From Pasteurella bettyae CCUG 2042 (GTDB lineage: Bacteria > Pseudomonadota > Gammaproteobacteria > Enterobacterales > Pasteurellaceae), in contig NZ_AJSX01000030.1 in NCBI RefSeq assembly GCF_000262245.1, forward strand, positions 113,269 through 177,268: DNA of 64,000 nucleotides, given 5' to 3'. How positions within the stretch are numbered: the stretch's first letter is position 1; each line of letters opens with the position of its first letter. Shown piece after piece: positions 38,531 through 48,960 of this stretch. The translations under genes and the position numbers were made by a program. The notes under the pieces were generated by a model. It saw only the letters and a list, made by a program, of their open reading frames with translations. It was not told the DNA's origin and ran no database searches.

Positions 38531-39451
38531 TTATTTTGGATTTTCTAGAAAATCTAAGGTTTCTTGTCGATTTGGAATTGAGGGTTGAGCGCCTTGGCGA
38601 GTCACACTAATAGCTGCTGCTGCATGAGCAAAACGGATAGCTTCTTGTAAAGGTTTATCTTCCAATATAGCAGTAACCAATGCACCATTAAAGGTATCAC
38701 CTGCTGCGGTAGTATCAACAGCATTAACGCAGAACCCAGGGACAATTTCACCTTCGCCATTTTGACTGACGAAAACACCTTTTGAACCTAAAGTAATTAA
38801 CACGTTCTCAATGCCTTTTTGATGGAAAACTGAAGCCGCTTTTACGGCTGTGTCTTGATCAACAACTTTTATTCCAGTCAGAATTTCTGCTTCAGTTTCA
38901 TTTGGTGTGATCATATGTAATAAGCGAAGTAATTCATCAGGAAGAGCTCTTGCCGGTGCTGGATTTAACACAATTTCAGTTCCGTTATCTTTAGCAATTT
39001 GGGCAGCTAAAATAATTGCAGGGAGTGGAGTTTCTAATTGCATTAATAAACAATTTGCTCGTGCAATTTCATCTTCAAATTCAGTAACCGTGCTTTCATC
39101 TAAACAAGCGTTCGCTCCTGCAGAAATAACAATACTATTTTCTCCGGACTCAGCGACTTGAATCATGGCAATCCCAGTCATTTCAGTTTTAATGGTTTTA
39201 ATTGGTTGAGTATTAATATTGTCTTGTTCAAAAGCTGTTTTCATTGCCCGTCCAATATCATCATTACCGATACAACCAATAAAAGAGACATTTGCCCCTA
39301 AACGTGCGGCGGCAACTGCTTGATTTGCACCTTTACCACCATAAGCAATATGATAATGGCTCCCTATTAATGTTTCTCCTGGTTTAGCAAAATAGGGAAC
39401 AGAAATCACGTGATCAGCGTTAATGCTGCCAAGAACGGTGAGTTTTTTCAT
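38531..39451 (-). CDS. rbsK: Ribokinase
   Basis: This 306-residue PfkB-family sugar kinase has the N-terminal signature [15 protein letters not shown] near residue 40. The catalytic [14 protein letters not shown] has its Asp base near residue 252. It phosphorylates ribose to ribose 5-phosphate. It follows rbsB after an unusually long 108-bp gap holding a strong hairpin, which probably lowers its expression relative to rbsB. Confidence 0.96.
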   Translation of the reverse strand: MKKLTVLGSINADHVISVPYFAKPGETLIGSHYHIAYGGKGANQAVAAARLGANVSFIGCIGNDDIGRAMKTAFEQDNINTQPIKTIKTEMTGIAMIQVAESGENSIVISAGANACLDESTVTEFEDEIARANCLLMQLETPLPAIILAAQIAKDNGTEIVLNPAPARALPDELLRLLHMITPNETEAEILTGIKVVDQDTAVKAASVFHQKGIENVLITLGSKGVFVSQNGEGEIVPGFCVNAVDTTAAGDTFNGALVTAILEDKPLQEAIRFAHAAAAISVTRQGAQPSIPNRQETLDFLENPK

Positions 39452-39523
39452 ATTGTGTCCTTTATAAAATCAACCTATATATTAACACTTGTCTTGGACC
39501 AGTGAGTTTTAAATTAATGCGAT

Positions 39524-39548
39524 AAGCACTCGTCTAAGACGAGTGCTT
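39524..39548. repeat. Intercistronic hairpin between rbsB and rbsK
   Basis: AAGCACTCGTC (39524-39534) and GACGAGTGCTT (39538-39548) form a perfect 11-bp stem with a 3-nt loop. In the direction of rbs transcription (minus) it is not followed by a T run, so it is more likely an mRNA-stabilising or 3'-end processing element for the binding-protein message than a full terminator. Confidence 0.7.
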
Positions 39549-39559
39549 TTTAGATAAGA

Positions 39560-40438
39560 TTATTTTGAAATTACTTTTAAATCCACAGGAATTTTTGCTT
39601 CAACTTTTTCACCTTTGAGTACTTTATCTGCGGTTTCAACACCAAGTGAACCGATAAGTTCAGGCTGTTGAGCTACAGTTGCAGCTAATTTTCCGCCGTT
39701 GACTGCTTTGACACCATCATCTGTGCCGTCAAAGCCAACAATCATGACTTTTTTATTCGCAGCACTTACAGCACGTAATGCACCCAATGCCATTTCATCA
39801 TTTTGTGCAAAAATAGCTTGTACATCATTTTTACTGGCTAATAAGTTTTCGGTAACATTTAAACCTTTTGTACGATCAAAATCTGCAGGCTGACTAGCTA
39901 ATACATTAAATTTATGCACTTCAACAGCTTGTTTAAAGCCTTCTCCACGTTCACGAGCGGCAGAGGTTCCTGCAATACCTTCTAGTTGAATAACTTTGGC
40001 TCCATCACCTAATTTTTGAGCAATGAAATCACCTGCCATTTTACCGCCCGCAACATTATCTGAAGCAATATGGCTGACTACATCACCTTTTTCAGCCCCA
40101 CGGTCTAAGGTGATTACTGGAATTTTATTACGATTTGCGATAGCTACCGCATTGCTTACTGCTTTAGAATCTGTTGGGTTAATTAATAATACTTTTGCAC
40201 CACGTACGGTTAAGTCTTCTACATTAGAAAGTTCTTTAGCTGGGTCATTTTGTGAATCTAGTACGACTAATTTATAACCTAATTCATCTGCTTTTTTCTG
40301 AGCCCCATCTTTAAGGCTTACAAAGAAAGGGTTATCTAAAGTTGATACAGCCAAAGCAATAGTTTCTTTTGCTGAGGCTGTGCCTGCAATAGCAAAGGTA
40401 AGCATGATTGCTGAAGCTAAAGTGGTGAGTTTTTTCAT
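39560..40438 (-). CDS. rbsB: Ribose ABC transporter, periplasmic binding protein
   Basis: This 292-residue protein has a signal peptide ([23 protein letters not shown]). A type I periplasmic binding fold follows, with [19 protein letters not shown] and, later, [18 protein letters not shown]. Length and sequence are very close to E. coli RbsB (296). It delivers ribose to RbsAC. A stable hairpin downstream separates it from rbsK. Confidence 0.97.
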   Translation of the reverse strand: MKKLTTLASAIMLTFAIAGTASAKETIALAVSTLDNPFFVSLKDGAQKKADELGYKLVVLDSQNDPAKELSNVEDLTVRGAKVLLINPTDSKAVSNAVAIANRNKIPVITLDRGAEKGDVVSHIASDNVAGGKMAGDFIAQKLGDGAKVIQLEGIAGTSAARERGEGFKQAVEVHKFNVLASQPADFDRTKGLNVTENLLASKNDVQAIFAQNDEMALGALRAVSAANKKVMIVGFDGTDDGVKAVNGGKLAATVAQQPELIGSLGVETADKVLKGEKVEAKIPVDLKVISK

Positions 40439-40458
40439 ACAAATCTCCTTAAAAATGA

Positions 40459-41427
40459 TTAAACTTTTTTAGTACCTAAGTAATTATCAGCTAATACAGC
40501 AACCAAGATTACCAATGCTTTAGCTATCATCTGATAATACGAAGAAATATCTAATAAATTGAGTGCATTATTTAAAAAGCCAATAATTAATGCACCCACT
40601 AAAGTACCCATTACACGGCCTTTACCGCCCATTAAACTTGTTCCTCCAACAACAACAGCAGCGATAGCATCTAACTCATATGATACTCCAGCAGTAGGTT
40701 GTGCTGATGAAAGGCGTGAAGTCACAATTAAGCCAGCAAGTGCAGATAAAAAACCACTCACGGCAAATACAAATATTTTGATTTTATTAACATTAATACC
40801 TGAAAGTTGTGTGGCTGATTCATTTCCGCCCAAAGCATAGATATAACGTCCAATGGGGGTGTGTTTTAAAATATACCAAGCGATAGCAAATACAACAGCC
40901 ATAATCCAAATAGGTACAGGAATACCAAATAAATAACCAGTACCAATGCTAGCAAATAAATCAGCTTGTTCTGAGAATCCAGTACTGATTGGTCTTCCAT
41001 CTGTATAAACCATGGTAATACCACGTAATAAAGTCATTGTGACTAAGGTGGCGATAAAAGCTTGTACTTTACCTTTTGCCACAATCACACCACTGACACC
41101 ACCGAAGATTGTTCCTAATAATAAAACCAATGGAATGACCAAGAAAATTGGCATTGTTGAACTTACTAATGAAGCCGCAACTGCACCCGTGAGTGCAAGG
41201 ACTGAACCCACGGATAAATCAATTCCTGCAATCAAAATGACAAAGGTCATTCCCACTGCAATAATTGCATTTACAGAGGTTTGACGTAAGATATTAAGAA
41301 TATTGTCAATACTGAAAAAATCAGGATTAATCATTGACACAATAATAATTAGAATGAATAAAGCAACAAAAGAACGTTGTTCAATTAAAAATTTCCCTAA
41401 CTGAAATTTATTTGTTTGAGTCGTCAT
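40459..41427 (-). CDS. rbsC: Ribose ABC transporter permease
   Basis: This 322-residue membrane protein (E. coli: 321) has about ten helices. BPD_transp_2 segments include [35 protein letters not shown] [16 protein letters not shown], and [15 protein letters not shown]. It forms the channel for ribose uptake with RbsA and RbsB. It starts 9 bp after rbsA. Confidence 0.97.
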   Translation of the reverse strand: MTTQTNKFQLGKFLIEQRSFVALFILIIIVSMINPDFFSIDNILNILRQTSVNAIIAVGMTFVILIAGIDLSVGSVLALTGAVAASLVSSTMPIFLVIPLVLLLGTIFGGVSGVIVAKGKVQAFIATLVTMTLLRGITMVYTDGRPISTGFSEQADLFASIGTGYLFGIPVPIWIMAVVFAIAWYILKHTPIGRYIYALGGNESATQLSGINVNKIKIFVFAVSGFLSALAGLIVTSRLSSAQPTAGVSYELDAIAAVVVGGTSLMGGKGRVMGTLVGALIIGFLNNALNLLDISSYYQMIAKALVILVAVLADNYLGTKKV

Positions 41428-41436
41428 AAAAATACC

Positions 41437-42936
41437 TTAATTTAATTCTGTGTTTTTGCCAATCGCGGCAGCCAGTAATTTCTCTTGGGTCGCTTGTTCA
41501 CGAGAAAATTCGGCACTGATTTTTCCTTCATGCATGACTAAGATACGATCGCTCATACCAAGCACTTCTGGCATATCTGATGAAACCATTAAAATACTTA
41601 ATCCATCCTTTTTAAACTCATTGATTAATTGATAGATTTCTTTTCTTGCGCCGACATCAACTCCTCGAGTTGGTTCGTCTAGAATTAATACATTTGGACG
41701 TGTCATTAAGCCTTTTGCAATGGCTACTTTTTGTTGATTACCACCAGAGAGTAAGCCGATTTGTTGATCACGGCTTGGTGTTTTGATATTAAACATTGAA
41801 ATAAAGTCATCAACGGCCATTTTTTCTGCTTCATGGCGAATAGTTCCTGCCTGAGAAAAATGGTCTAATGCCGTTAAAGACATATTTTCTTTAACTGACA
41901 TACCTAAAATTAATCCATCGCCTTTGCGATCTTCAGAAATATAGACAATGCCATTATTTAAGCCATCTTGAGGACAAGTATTATGAATAGCCTTTCCGTT
42001 GAGCTCGATTGTTCCTGATGTTTTTGGAAATGCACCATAAAGCACCTTCATTAATTCAGTACGTCCTGCCCCCATTAGGCCTGAAATACCCACAATCTCC
42101 CCTTTATGTAATTGGAAGGACACGTCATTCACCCCTTGACCACTGAGATTTTTCACATTTAATAATAATTCACCACGATGTTGTTCTAAGTGTGGATATT
42201 GTTCTTCTAAACGACGTCCTACCATCATTTCAATCAGATGATCTTCATTAATTTCAGCGACTATACGTTCACCAATAAATTGACCATCACGGAGTACCAT
42301 AACATCATCGCAAATTTCAAAAATTTCTTTTAAACGGTGTGAAATATAAACAATACCTCGGTTTTCTGCTTTTAATTCATGAATCACATTAAATAATGCT
42401 TCTGTTTCAGCATCAGTTAGGGCATCAGTAGGCTCATCCATAATAATGACTTTAGATTCGAAACTTAGAGCTTTGGCTATTTCTACCATTTGCTGTTCAC
42501 CAATGGATAATTCTGCACAAAGCTGGTGACTACTGTGTTTGACGCCTAAACGAGTAAGTAGTTTATCCGCTTCTGTATACATTTTTTTCCAATCAATTGA
42601 GCCCCAAGCGGTTTTAAATTCACGTCCTAAAAAAATATTTTCGGCAATGGTTAAATTACCGACTAAATTTAATTCTTGGTGAATAATGCTAATGCCAGCC
42701 TCTTGTGAATGTTTAGGCCCTTTAAAGGAGACTTCTTTACCTAAATAAGTAATTGATCCTGAATCTTTGCTATAAATACCTGTGAGTACCTTCATCAAAG
42801 TGGATTTACCCGCACCATTTTCGCCCATTAGAGCCATGACTTTTCCTGCATAAACTGATAAACAGGCATTACTAAGCGCTTTTACACCAGGGAAAGATTT
42901 ATCTATCCCGCTCATTTTTAATAAGGTTTCCATCAC
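41437..42936 (-). CDS. rbsA: Ribose ABC transporter ATP-binding protein
   Basis: This 499-residue protein has two ABC domains. The first has Walker [10 protein letters not shown], signature LSIGEQQ and DEPTDALTD. The second has a degenerate Walker A (GLMGAGRTE), [15 protein letters not shown] and [12 protein letters not shown]. That asymmetry is normal for sugar importers of this family. It energises ribose import. Confidence 0.97.
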   Translation of the reverse strand: MMETLLKMSGIDKSFPGVKALSNACLSVYAGKVMALMGENGAGKSTLMKVLTGIYSKDSGSITYLGKEVSFKGPKHSQEAGISIIHQELNLVGNLTIAENIFLGREFKTAWGSIDWKKMYTEADKLLTRLGVKHSSHQLCAELSIGEQQMVEIAKALSFESKVIIMDEPTDALTDAETEALFNVIHELKAENRGIVYISHRLKEIFEICDDVMVLRDGQFIGERIVAEINEDHLIEMMVGRRLEEQYPHLEQHRGELLLNVKNLSGQGVNDVSFQLHKGEIVGISGLMGAGRTELMKVLYGAFPKTSGTIELNGKAIHNTCPQDGLNNGIVYISEDRKGDGLILGMSVKENMSLTALDHFSQAGTIRHEAEKMAVDDFISMFNIKTPSRDQQIGLLSGGNQQKVAIAKGLMTRPNVLILDEPTRGVDVGARKEIYQLINEFKKDGLSILMVSSDMPEVLGMSDRILVMHEGKISAEFSREQATQEKLLAAAIGKNTELN

Positions 42937-42942
42937 ACCACC

Positions 42943-43362
42943 TTAAAATGGTACGCCTGAATATAAAATAATATTGGCATAAGGTGAACATTCACCAGTG
43001 CGTACAATAGCTTTACTCATGAGCGTTTGTTCTTTGAAGATTTCGTGATTGACATAATCAATTTGAATCGTATTGTTTTGTTTTTGTTCTAGTTCAGTTA
43101 GTCGAGCTAAAAGTGCGGTTAAAATTTCTGGATTTTTTTGTTTTATTTCTTCAGCAATTCGTACACGTTCTATATATAATTCATCTACGATCACATCAAA
43201 GGTCTGTAAAAAAGAGGGAATTCCAGCAGTTAAAGCAAGATCGATACGTTCTACTGAATTTGGGATAGGTAATCCTGCATCACAAATTGTCAAGCTATCG
43301 GTGTGACCTAATGTTGCAAGACAGTGTGAAAGCTGAGCATTAAGGTTTGTGGTTTTTTTCAT
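42943..43362 (-). CDS. rbsD: D-ribose pyranase
   Basis: This 139-residue protein (E. coli: 139) begins with the family-like region [18 protein letters not shown] and CDAGLPIP, which holds the catalytic His. The C-terminal [20 protein letters not shown] is diagnostic. It converts beta-ribopyranose to ribofuranose for RbsK. It is the first gene of the operon; promoter elements lie just upstream. An uptake core is inside the gene at 43108. Confidence 0.96.
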   Translation of the reverse strand: MKKTTNLNAQLSHCLATLGHTDSLTICDAGLPIPNSVERIDLALTAGIPSFLQTFDVIVDELYIERVRIAEEIKQKNPEILTALLARLTELEQKQNNTIQIDYVNHEIFKEQTLMSKAIVRTGECSPYANIILYSGVPF

Positions 43363-43383
43363 AGAAACTCCTTCATGTTATTT

Positions 43384-43401
43384 CATCGAAACGTTTCGAT
43401 G
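43384..43401. promoter_or_regulatory. RbsR operator
   Basis: CATCGAAACGTTTCGATG is a perfect 18-bp palindrome centred 30 bp before rbsD. It shares the core CGAAACGTTTCG with the known E. coli RbsR operator. It should mediate ribose-dependent repression. Confidence 0.85.
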
Positions 43402-43447
43402 GGCAGAGTAAAAGAAAATGGAATAAGAATAAATAGACAGATTTCAA

Positions 43448-43469
43448 AAATGTGAAGTAGATCAAATTT
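43448..43469 (-). promoter_or_regulatory. CRP site of the ribose operon
   Basis: The site reads TGTGA-AGTAGA-TCAAA with AAA and TTT flanks, one mismatch from the TGTGA-N6-TCACA core. It lies about 66 bp upstream of the RbsR operator centre, so transcription initiating near 43417 would place CRP at the -41.5 class II position. Catabolite activation of rbs is also known in E. coli. Confidence 0.7.
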
Positions 43470-43500
43470 TTCGTCAAGTATGGAAAAAGCAACTAATATA

Positions 43501-43541
43501 AAAAGTGCGGTGTAAATTTTAAAAATTTATACCGCACTTTT
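43501..43541 (-). terminator. Uptake-signal hairpin after tyrP
   Basis: AAAAGTGCGGT (43501-43511) and ACCGCACTTTT (43531-43541) are inverted around an AT-rich loop. It lies between the tyrP stop and the rbs promoter and ends the leftward tyrP transcript. Confidence 0.8.
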
Positions 43542-43560
43542 GCATAGGATTTTAATAAGA

Positions 43561-44778
43561 TTAGCCCACGGCTTGAGGTAAATAACCTAATTGAATCAGG
43601 AATGGGATAATCATGATAATAATACCAGCAATTAGGGCTATAACTAATGCACTATTTCCACCAATCACACGATAAGGTAAGTTTGGAAATTGTTGACGAG
43701 CCTTCCAAGCTAAGCCAATTGGTAAAATCATACCATAGAATGCGAAGAGTAAACCTGCATAACCTAGTGCGGTAATAAAACCATCAGGGTAGAAGAGAGC
43801 AAACATAATTGGTGGAATAAAGGTAACTGCGGTTAGCCAAATTCGATTTGATGGTAATCTTACCCGTTTTAATAAGTCATTAGCACATTCAAATATACCA
43901 AGTGAAACACCTAAAAAAGAGGTGATAAGTGCTAATACGGAGAATATACGAACGGTTTCCCCTAATATGGTGCTCCCTGTGATTTGGCTGGTTGCGGTGA
44001 CTAATCCATTTAAGGTTGGATCATTTTTCAAAATAGTTGTGAATTCATTTTGACTCAACACGCCATGAGTCGATAATTGCCATAATAAATAAGCGGCTAA
44101 TGGAATAGCTGTACCTATATAAATAGCTTTGCGAATTTTACCAATATCCGCATTTAAATAAGTATTGATGCTCGCCATAATTACATGGAAGCCAAAAGAG
44201 GTAAAGAATATAGGAATAGATGAAATCACCAATAGATTATCTAATGGCACAGCAGTTAAGTTTTCTAATTTTGCTTTTGGTAACATCATGAGTAAAACCA
44301 TAATGAAAGCAATAATTTTGCCAATAAATAATAAACGGGTTAGGCCGTCAACAGATTGAATTCCAACAACAACGAATGAACCGAGAATAACGGTAAAAAT
44401 CAAAATGCTGATTTTTAATGTTGTTTCTTTGCCTCCCATTTCAGGCATAATCCCAGCCAATAATGAACCACCGCCAGTAATATAAGCTGAAAGTAGTGCA
44501 TAGAGCAAAATCAATAAACTGATGGTCGCCAGCACACGTCCTGCCATACCGAAATATTGTTCTGCTAGGCTTGCTACGCCGACATCTTGTCGTGGAGCTG
44601 TTTGATAAACTTCCATAAATAATAAACCTGTATAAGCTAATAACGCCCACAAGCTAATTAATAATAATGCCGTGACGCCAAATCCCATACCCGCTGAAGT
44701 CAATGGCATTGCTAACATTCCAGCACCAATAGTGGTACCAGCGATCATTAATGCACTTCCTAAGATTTTATTTTTCAT
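43561..44778 (-). CDS. tyrP: Tyrosine-specific transport protein (HAAAP family)
   Basis: This 405-residue protein (E. coli TyrP: 403) has 11 helices. It begins LGSALMIAGTTIGAGMLAMP, the family fingerprint, and contains PIFFTSFGFHVIMASINTYL. It imports tyrosine by proton symport across the inner membrane. Paralogues for tryptophan exist (Mtr/TnaB), so specificity is inferred. No TYR box was recognised upstream. It is monocistronic. Confidence 0.9.
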   Translation of the reverse strand: MKNKILGSALMIAGTTIGAGMLAMPLTSAGMGFGVTALLLISLWALLAYTGLLFMEVYQTAPRQDVGVASLAEQYFGMAGRVLATISLLILLYALLSAYITGGGSLLAGIMPEMGGKETTLKISILIFTVILGSFVVVGIQSVDGLTRLLFIGKIIAFIMVLLMMLPKAKLENLTAVPLDNLLVISSIPIFFTSFGFHVIMASINTYLNADIGKIRKAIYIGTAIPLAAYLLWQLSTHGVLSQNEFTTILKNDPTLNGLVTATSQITGSTILGETVRIFSVLALITSFLGVSLGIFECANDLLKRVRLPSNRIWLTAVTFIPPIMFALFYPDGFITALGYAGLLFAFYGMILPIGLAWKARQQFPNLPYRVIGGNSALVIALIAGIIIMIIPFLIQLGYLPQAVG

Positions 44779-44852
44779 TTTTATATATTTATTTGGTTGA
44801 TAAAGATGTTTATTCTATCAGAAGTTCTAGCATTAGCCATAGAATCTGATAT

Positions 44853-44895
44853 AAAAAGTGCGGTTAATTTTTTGAAAATTAAGACCGCACTTTTT
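44853..44895. terminator. Uptake-signal hairpin after the PFL-family gene
   Basis: AAAAAGTGCGGT (44853-44864) pairs with ACCGCACTTTTT (44884-44895). It ends the leftward PFL/ACT operon just before its neighbour tyrP begins. Confidence 0.8.
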
Positions 44896-44908
44896 AGCGC
44901 TAATTTTA

Positions 44909-46264
44909 TTAGTTTTTCATGGATTGAACTGGTGCAGGGATACGTCCCCCACGGTTTACGAATACTTCACATGATCCTTCCTTGATAGGCATAATTGGAG
45001 CATAACCGAGTAAGCCACCAAATTCTACGCTTTCACCCACGCCTTTACCTATGACAGGAATGATACGAACAGCAGTCGTTTTGCTGTTGATCATTCCAAT
45101 TGCGGCTTCATCTGCAATGATACCTGAAATAGTATGGGCAGGAGTATCACCTGGAACGGCAATCATATCTAAACCCACAGAACAAACTGCGGTCATAGCT
45201 TCAAGTTTTTCTAAGGTTAAAATTCCACTTTCAGCAGCCGCAATCATACCTTCATCTTCTGATACAGGAATGAAGGCGCCACTTAAGCCCCCTACCGCAC
45301 TAGAAGCCATCATGCCGCCTTTTTTCACAGCATCATTGAGCAAGGCTAATGCGGCTGTTGTACCATGTGTACCGCAGATGCTTAAGCCCATAGCCTCAAG
45401 AATACGAGCGACAGAATCACCAATGGCAGGAGTTGGAGCTAGAGATAAATCTAAAATGCCAAATGGAATATTAAGCATTTTAGAGGCTTCTTGACCAATT
45501 AATTCACCAACACGAGTAATTTTAAATGCTGTTTTCTTAACGATTTCAGCCACTTCTGTGAGTGTGGTTACATTAGCGTTTTCCAGTGCTTCTTTTACTA
45601 CACCAGGGCCAGAAACACCGACGTTGATAACCGCATCTGCTTCTCCAGAACCATGGAAAGCTCCTGCCATAAATGGGTTATCTTCAACAGCATTACAGAA
45701 AACAACAATTTTGGCGCAACCAAAACCTTCAGGTGTAATATCTGCGGTATGTTTAACTATCTCACCTACGAGTTTAACTGCATCCATATTGATACCAGCA
45801 CGAGTAGAACCAATATTAATAGAACTGCAAACAATATCTGTGGTTTTCATGGCTTCGGGAATAGAACGAATTAAGACTTCATCAGAAGCTGACATACCTT
45901 TTTGTACCAAGGCAGAGAAACCACCAATAAAAGAGACGCCAATAGCTTTTGCTGCACGATCTAAGGTTTGTGCGATTGATACATAAGAATCCGCTTTTGT
46001 TGCTGCCGCAATCTGTGCGATTGGTGTCACAGAAATCCGTTGGTTGACGATAGGAACACCATATTTAGCAGAAAGGATATTCGCTGTTTTTACCAAATCC
46101 TGACCAATACGAGTGATTTTGTCATAGATATTTTGATTCAGTTGGTGAATATCACTCGTGATACAGTCATGTAAATCAATACCTATAGTAATAGTTCGTA
46201 CATCAAAATTTTGATCTGAAACCATTCGAATAGTTTCTAGAATTTCATCAGATTGAATTGTCAT
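44909..46264 (-). CDS. PFL family protein (DUF711 / UPF0210)
   Basis: This 451-residue protein belongs to the DUF711 family, whose fold resembles the pyruvate formate-lyase barrel but which lacks known PFL activity. Conserved segments are [37 protein letters not shown], and [18 protein letters not shown]. Its biochemical role is unknown. It is translated 11 bp after an ACT-domain gene, a pairing also found in Firmicutes, which suggests a joint, amino-acid-sensing function. Confidence 0.9.
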   Translation of the reverse strand: MTIQSDEILETIRMVSDQNFDVRTITIGIDLHDCITSDIHQLNQNIYDKITRIGQDLVKTANILSAKYGVPIVNQRISVTPIAQIAAATKADSYVSIAQTLDRAAKAIGVSFIGGFSALVQKGMSASDEVLIRSIPEAMKTTDIVCSSINIGSTRAGINMDAVKLVGEIVKHTADITPEGFGCAKIVVFCNAVEDNPFMAGAFHGSGEADAVINVGVSGPGVVKEALENANVTTLTEVAEIVKKTAFKITRVGELIGQEASKMLNIPFGILDLSLAPTPAIGDSVARILEAMGLSICGTHGTTAALALLNDAVKKGGMMASSAVGGLSGAFIPVSEDEGMIAAAESGILTLEKLEAMTAVCSVGLDMIAVPGDTPAHTISGIIADEAAIGMINSKTTAVRIIPVIGKGVGESVEFGGLLGYAPIMPIKEGSCEVFVNRGGRIPAPVQSMKN

Positions 46265-46275
46265 TATTCACCCCA

Positions 46276-46551
46276 TTAGATACGGTGCATTGCTTTAAAA
46301 ATTTCTTCATTTTGTAAACGAATATCTAATGCCAGCTTCTTACTTGCTTGAGTAAAGAAATCCGCTAATTCAGGGAAGGATTTTGGGCATTTAGAGGTAT
46401 CAACTAGGATAATCATGGTGAAATAATCATCCATTAATTGTTGTGTGATATTGACAATATTAATTTGGTTTTCCGCAAGCATTTTTGATACATCATAAAC
46501 AATACCTACGCGATCTTTGCCGATAACTGTAATAACTGAATTGTTGCTCAT
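46276..46551 (-). CDS. ACT-domain protein (UPF0237, GcvR-like)
   Basis: The product has 91 residues from the ATG at 46551, preferred to the GTG at 46560 because AAAGGTG sits 8 nt upstream of it. A single ACT fold is seen with VITVIGKDRVGIVYDVSKML, then NIVNITQQLMDDYFTMIILVD. ACT domains bind amino acids and regulate enzymes. The ligand is unknown. It is co-transcribed with the PFL-family gene and may regulate it. Confidence 0.9.
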   Translation of the reverse strand: MSNNSVITVIGKDRVGIVYDVSKMLAENQINIVNITQQLMDDYFTMIILVDTSKCPKSFPELADFFTQASKKLALDIRLQNEEIFKAMHRI

Positions 46552-46632
46552 AGTTTGCACCTTTTGTCTTTTTATAGGTAGTATCAGTATAACAGCTTTT
46601 TCCTACCTTGGCTTTGTATATAATTTGTATAT

Positions 46633-46675
46633 AAAAAGTGCGGTAAAATTTTTTAAAAAGTTACCGCACTTTTTT
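46633..46675 (-). terminator. Uptake-signal hairpin after the DASS symporter gene
   Basis: AAAAAGTGCGGTAA (46633-46646) and TTACCGCACTTTTT (46661-46674) form a 14-bp stem. It ends the leftward symporter transcript. Confidence 0.82.
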
Positions 46676-46678
46676 AAA

Positions 46679-48064
46679 TTAAAGCCAGAATAGATAACCA
46701 ATGGCGGAAATCACAAAAATACAAGTTAAGTTAATTTTATAAGAACGTAACATTTCTTTTTGTTTAACCATGCCTGTACTGAAAACAATAGCATTGGGTG
46801 GTGTGCCTACAGGCATCATAAATGCACAAGATGCTCCTAAACCGATAATTAATGCAAAACCTAATGGAGACATATTGAGTGACTCCGCAATAGAAATAAA
46901 AATTGGTACTAATAATGCGGCACTTGCAGTGTTGGATGTGAATTCTGTGAGTAATATAATAAAAGCGGCAATAGTTAAACAAATAACATAATAACTTTGC
47001 CCTTCAATTAATGCGACTATTCCATCAGCCATAATGCGGCTTGCTCCAGTGTGAGTCAACACGGCACTGAGCGTTAAACCACCACCGAATAGATATAATA
47101 CTCCCCACTCAGTATTATTATGTAAGTCATTCCAGGTTACGACATGGCTAACACATAATAACAATGCAGCAATTAAACCAACAATACTATCAAAATTTGC
47201 GATTTGACCTTTTAGACCAAGCAGCTCTGATAAAAAAGGATTGACTGTGCCACCAAATATCCAACAGATAACCACAATTAAGAAGATCGCAAGGGTAATG
47301 ATACGATTACGATCCATGCGGATTTTTTCAAAATTATATTGAAATTTTTGGTTAAATTTAGGTCGAAAATTGAAATAGAGAATAGCGACCATCATTGGAA
47401 AAAGTATTAACATTATAGGTATGCCATATTTTAACCAACTAGCAAAGCTTAAATGCAGTTGTGAAGCGACAATTGCATTAGGTGGACTTCCTACTAAGGT
47501 TCCCATTCCTACAATACTTGCACTATAAGCAATCCCTAAAAGTACAAAGGTATAAGTATTATGTTCTTTTTCAGGATCCATATTACTTAGGATGCCCATT
47601 GCTAAAGGAATCATCATAGCCGCTGTTGCCGTATTACTCATCCACATAGAGAGGAAGGCTGTAATAACAAAGAGGAAAAGCACCGCTCGAAATAAATTAC
47701 CATTAGCTAATGCCATAATTTTATTTGCGATTAAGCGATCAATTTTTTGCATATGTAAGGCTGTGGCTAGAGCAAATCCACCAAAGAATAGGAAAATAGT
47801 AGGATCAGCAAAGGCAACTAAGGCTTCTTTTGAGGATACCAAACCTAATAAAATAGCAAGAACAAGCACAAATAGTGCAGTGACAGTTACATGAACAGCT
47901 TCTGTAAGCCAAAGCACTGCAACAAAAGCTAACAGTGCTAAGCCTTTAGAGGGTGCTGGCTCAAAAGGAAGAAATTTAATTAGTAAACAAAATAAAACGA
48001 AGTCAGCAAGAATAATAATCGTATTACGTTTATTTTTACTGACATCTTCAAAGTTACCACTCAT
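46679..48064 (-). CDS. DASS-family sodium/anion (di- or tricarboxylate) symporter
   Basis: This 461-residue membrane protein has about 12 helices. The two inverted-repeat signature loops are SNTATAAMMIP and SNTASAALLVP, each followed by a GSPPNAI/GTPPNAI sodium-site motif. It should import a carboxylate such as succinate, malate or citrate with Na+. Substrate choice cannot be read from sequence. It begins after a strong AGGAGATG ribosome site. A 440-bp gap upstream holds a notable inverted repeat. Confidence 0.92.
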   Translation of the reverse strand: MSGNFEDVSKNKRNTIIILADFVLFCLLIKFLPFEPAPSKGLALLAFVAVLWLTEAVHVTVTALFVLVLAILLGLVSSKEALVAFADPTIFLFFGGFALATALHMQKIDRLIANKIMALANGNLFRAVLFLFVITAFLSMWMSNTATAAMMIPLAMGILSNMDPEKEHNTYTFVLLGIAYSASIVGMGTLVGSPPNAIVASQLHLSFASWLKYGIPIMLILFPMMVAILYFNFRPKFNQKFQYNFEKIRMDRNRIITLAIFLIVVICWIFGGTVNPFLSELLGLKGQIANFDSIVGLIAALLLCVSHVVTWNDLHNNTEWGVLYLFGGGLTLSAVLTHTGASRIMADGIVALIEGQSYYVICLTIAAFIILLTEFTSNTASAALLVPIFISIAESLNMSPLGFALIIGLGASCAFMMPVGTPPNAIVFSTGMVKQKEMLRSYKINLTCIFVISAIGYLFWL

Positions 48065-48300
48065 GTCATCTCCTCATTGTGGTGTAATGCAATATGCATT
48101 AAATAATAGGCTTCCCGAGAATTTAAATATTCAGAAAAGTAGATAAATAAAAATTGCTATTGTAGTAAAATTAATGATTAAACATCATCACTCCTATGTT
48201 TGTTATGATCATTAACGAAACTATGATAATCGTTTGCGATAGGCTAAATTGCCATATAAAGAGAATAATCGCAATAGTGAATGGTAAAATGAACATTAAA

Positions 48301-48321
48301 TTTTTGTAAGTATTACAAAAA
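48301..48321. promoter_or_regulatory. Perfect inverted repeat, operator-like
   Basis: TTTTTGTAA (48301-48309) and TTACAAAAA (48313-48321) are separated by 3 bp. The symmetry suits a dimeric repressor or activator. It lies about 240 bp before the DASS gene and 185 bp before nrdR. It does not match the NrdR box, CRP or FNR consensus. Confidence 0.5.
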
Positions 48322-48464
48322 GAGATAATAGTGTTTAAGTATTGTTATTAAGGTGTTATTAATTTGTATAGTGAAATTTTCATAAATCCTTTTTATATAA
48401 GATAAAGCAGATTTTTTTACTTAAATAAACATAGTGTTTGTATATCGTAAATTCATATAAGTTT

Positions 48465-48473
48465 TGTTATGAT
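48465..48473 (+). promoter_or_regulatory. Extended -10 promoter for nrdR-ribD-degS
   Basis: TGT-TATGAT (48465-48473) matches the extended -10 form TGnTATAAT with one change. It lies 33 bp before nrdR. No good -35 is present. Confidence 0.4.
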
Positions 48474-48505
48474 GTCAAAATATTTTCTCGTTATAGGAAA
48501 AAATT

Positions 48506-48955
48506 ATGCATTGTCCATTTTGTTCAACTGAAGAAACCAAAGTGATAGATAGCCGTTTGGTTTCTGATGGTTATCAGGTTCGTCGTCGTCGTGAATGTAC
48601 AAATTGTCATGAGCGTTTTACTACATTCGAGACCGCAGAATTAGTTGTACCTAAAATCATTAAAAATAATGGTATGCGTGAACCTTTTAATGAAGATAAA
48701 TTACGACGTGGTATTCAGCATGCATTAGAAAAACGTCCTGTAAGTGCCGATGATGTGGAAAAGGCTATTAGCCATATTATTCACCAATTACAAGCAACTG
48801 GTGAACGTGAAGTGTTAAGCCAATTTGTTGGATCTTTGGTGATGGATGAATTAAAGAAATTGGATAAAGTTGCTTATATTCGTTTTGCTTCTGTTTATTT
48901 AAGTTTTGAAAATATTAATGAGTTTACAAAAGAAATTGAAAAATTAAAGGAATAG
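48506..48955 (+). CDS. nrdR: Transcriptional repressor NrdR
   Basis: This 149-residue protein (same as E. coli) has an N-terminal zinc ribbon ([15 protein letters not shown], then [16 protein letters not shown]) and an ATP-cone domain ([19 protein letters not shown]). It represses ribonucleotide reductase genes according to ATP/dATP levels. It starts the nrdR-ribD-degS unit; ribD begins 5 bp after its stop. Confidence 0.97.
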   Translation: MHCPFCSTEETKVIDSRLVSDGYQVRRRRECTNCHERFTTFETAELVVPKIIKNNGMREPFNEDKLRRGIQHALEKRPVSADDVEKAISHIIHQLQATGEREVLSQFVGSLVMDELKKLDKVAYIRFASVYLSFENINEFTKEIEKLKE

Positions 48956-48960
48956 TTTTA

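Larger units (their letters stand above)
48065..48505. other. Divergent control region between DASS symporter and nrdR
   Basis: This 441-bp, AT-rich region has no ORF. It contains the inverted repeat at 48301-48321 and an extended -10 promoter for nrdR near 48465. The rest shows no repeat or structure that I can support. Confidence 0.6.

Noticed and set aside
45051..45986. Plus-strand ORFs of 140+ codons opposite the PFL-family gene
   Set aside because: They mirror the codon pattern of the real gene on the minus strand and have Ser/Ala/Pro-rich meaningless sequence.
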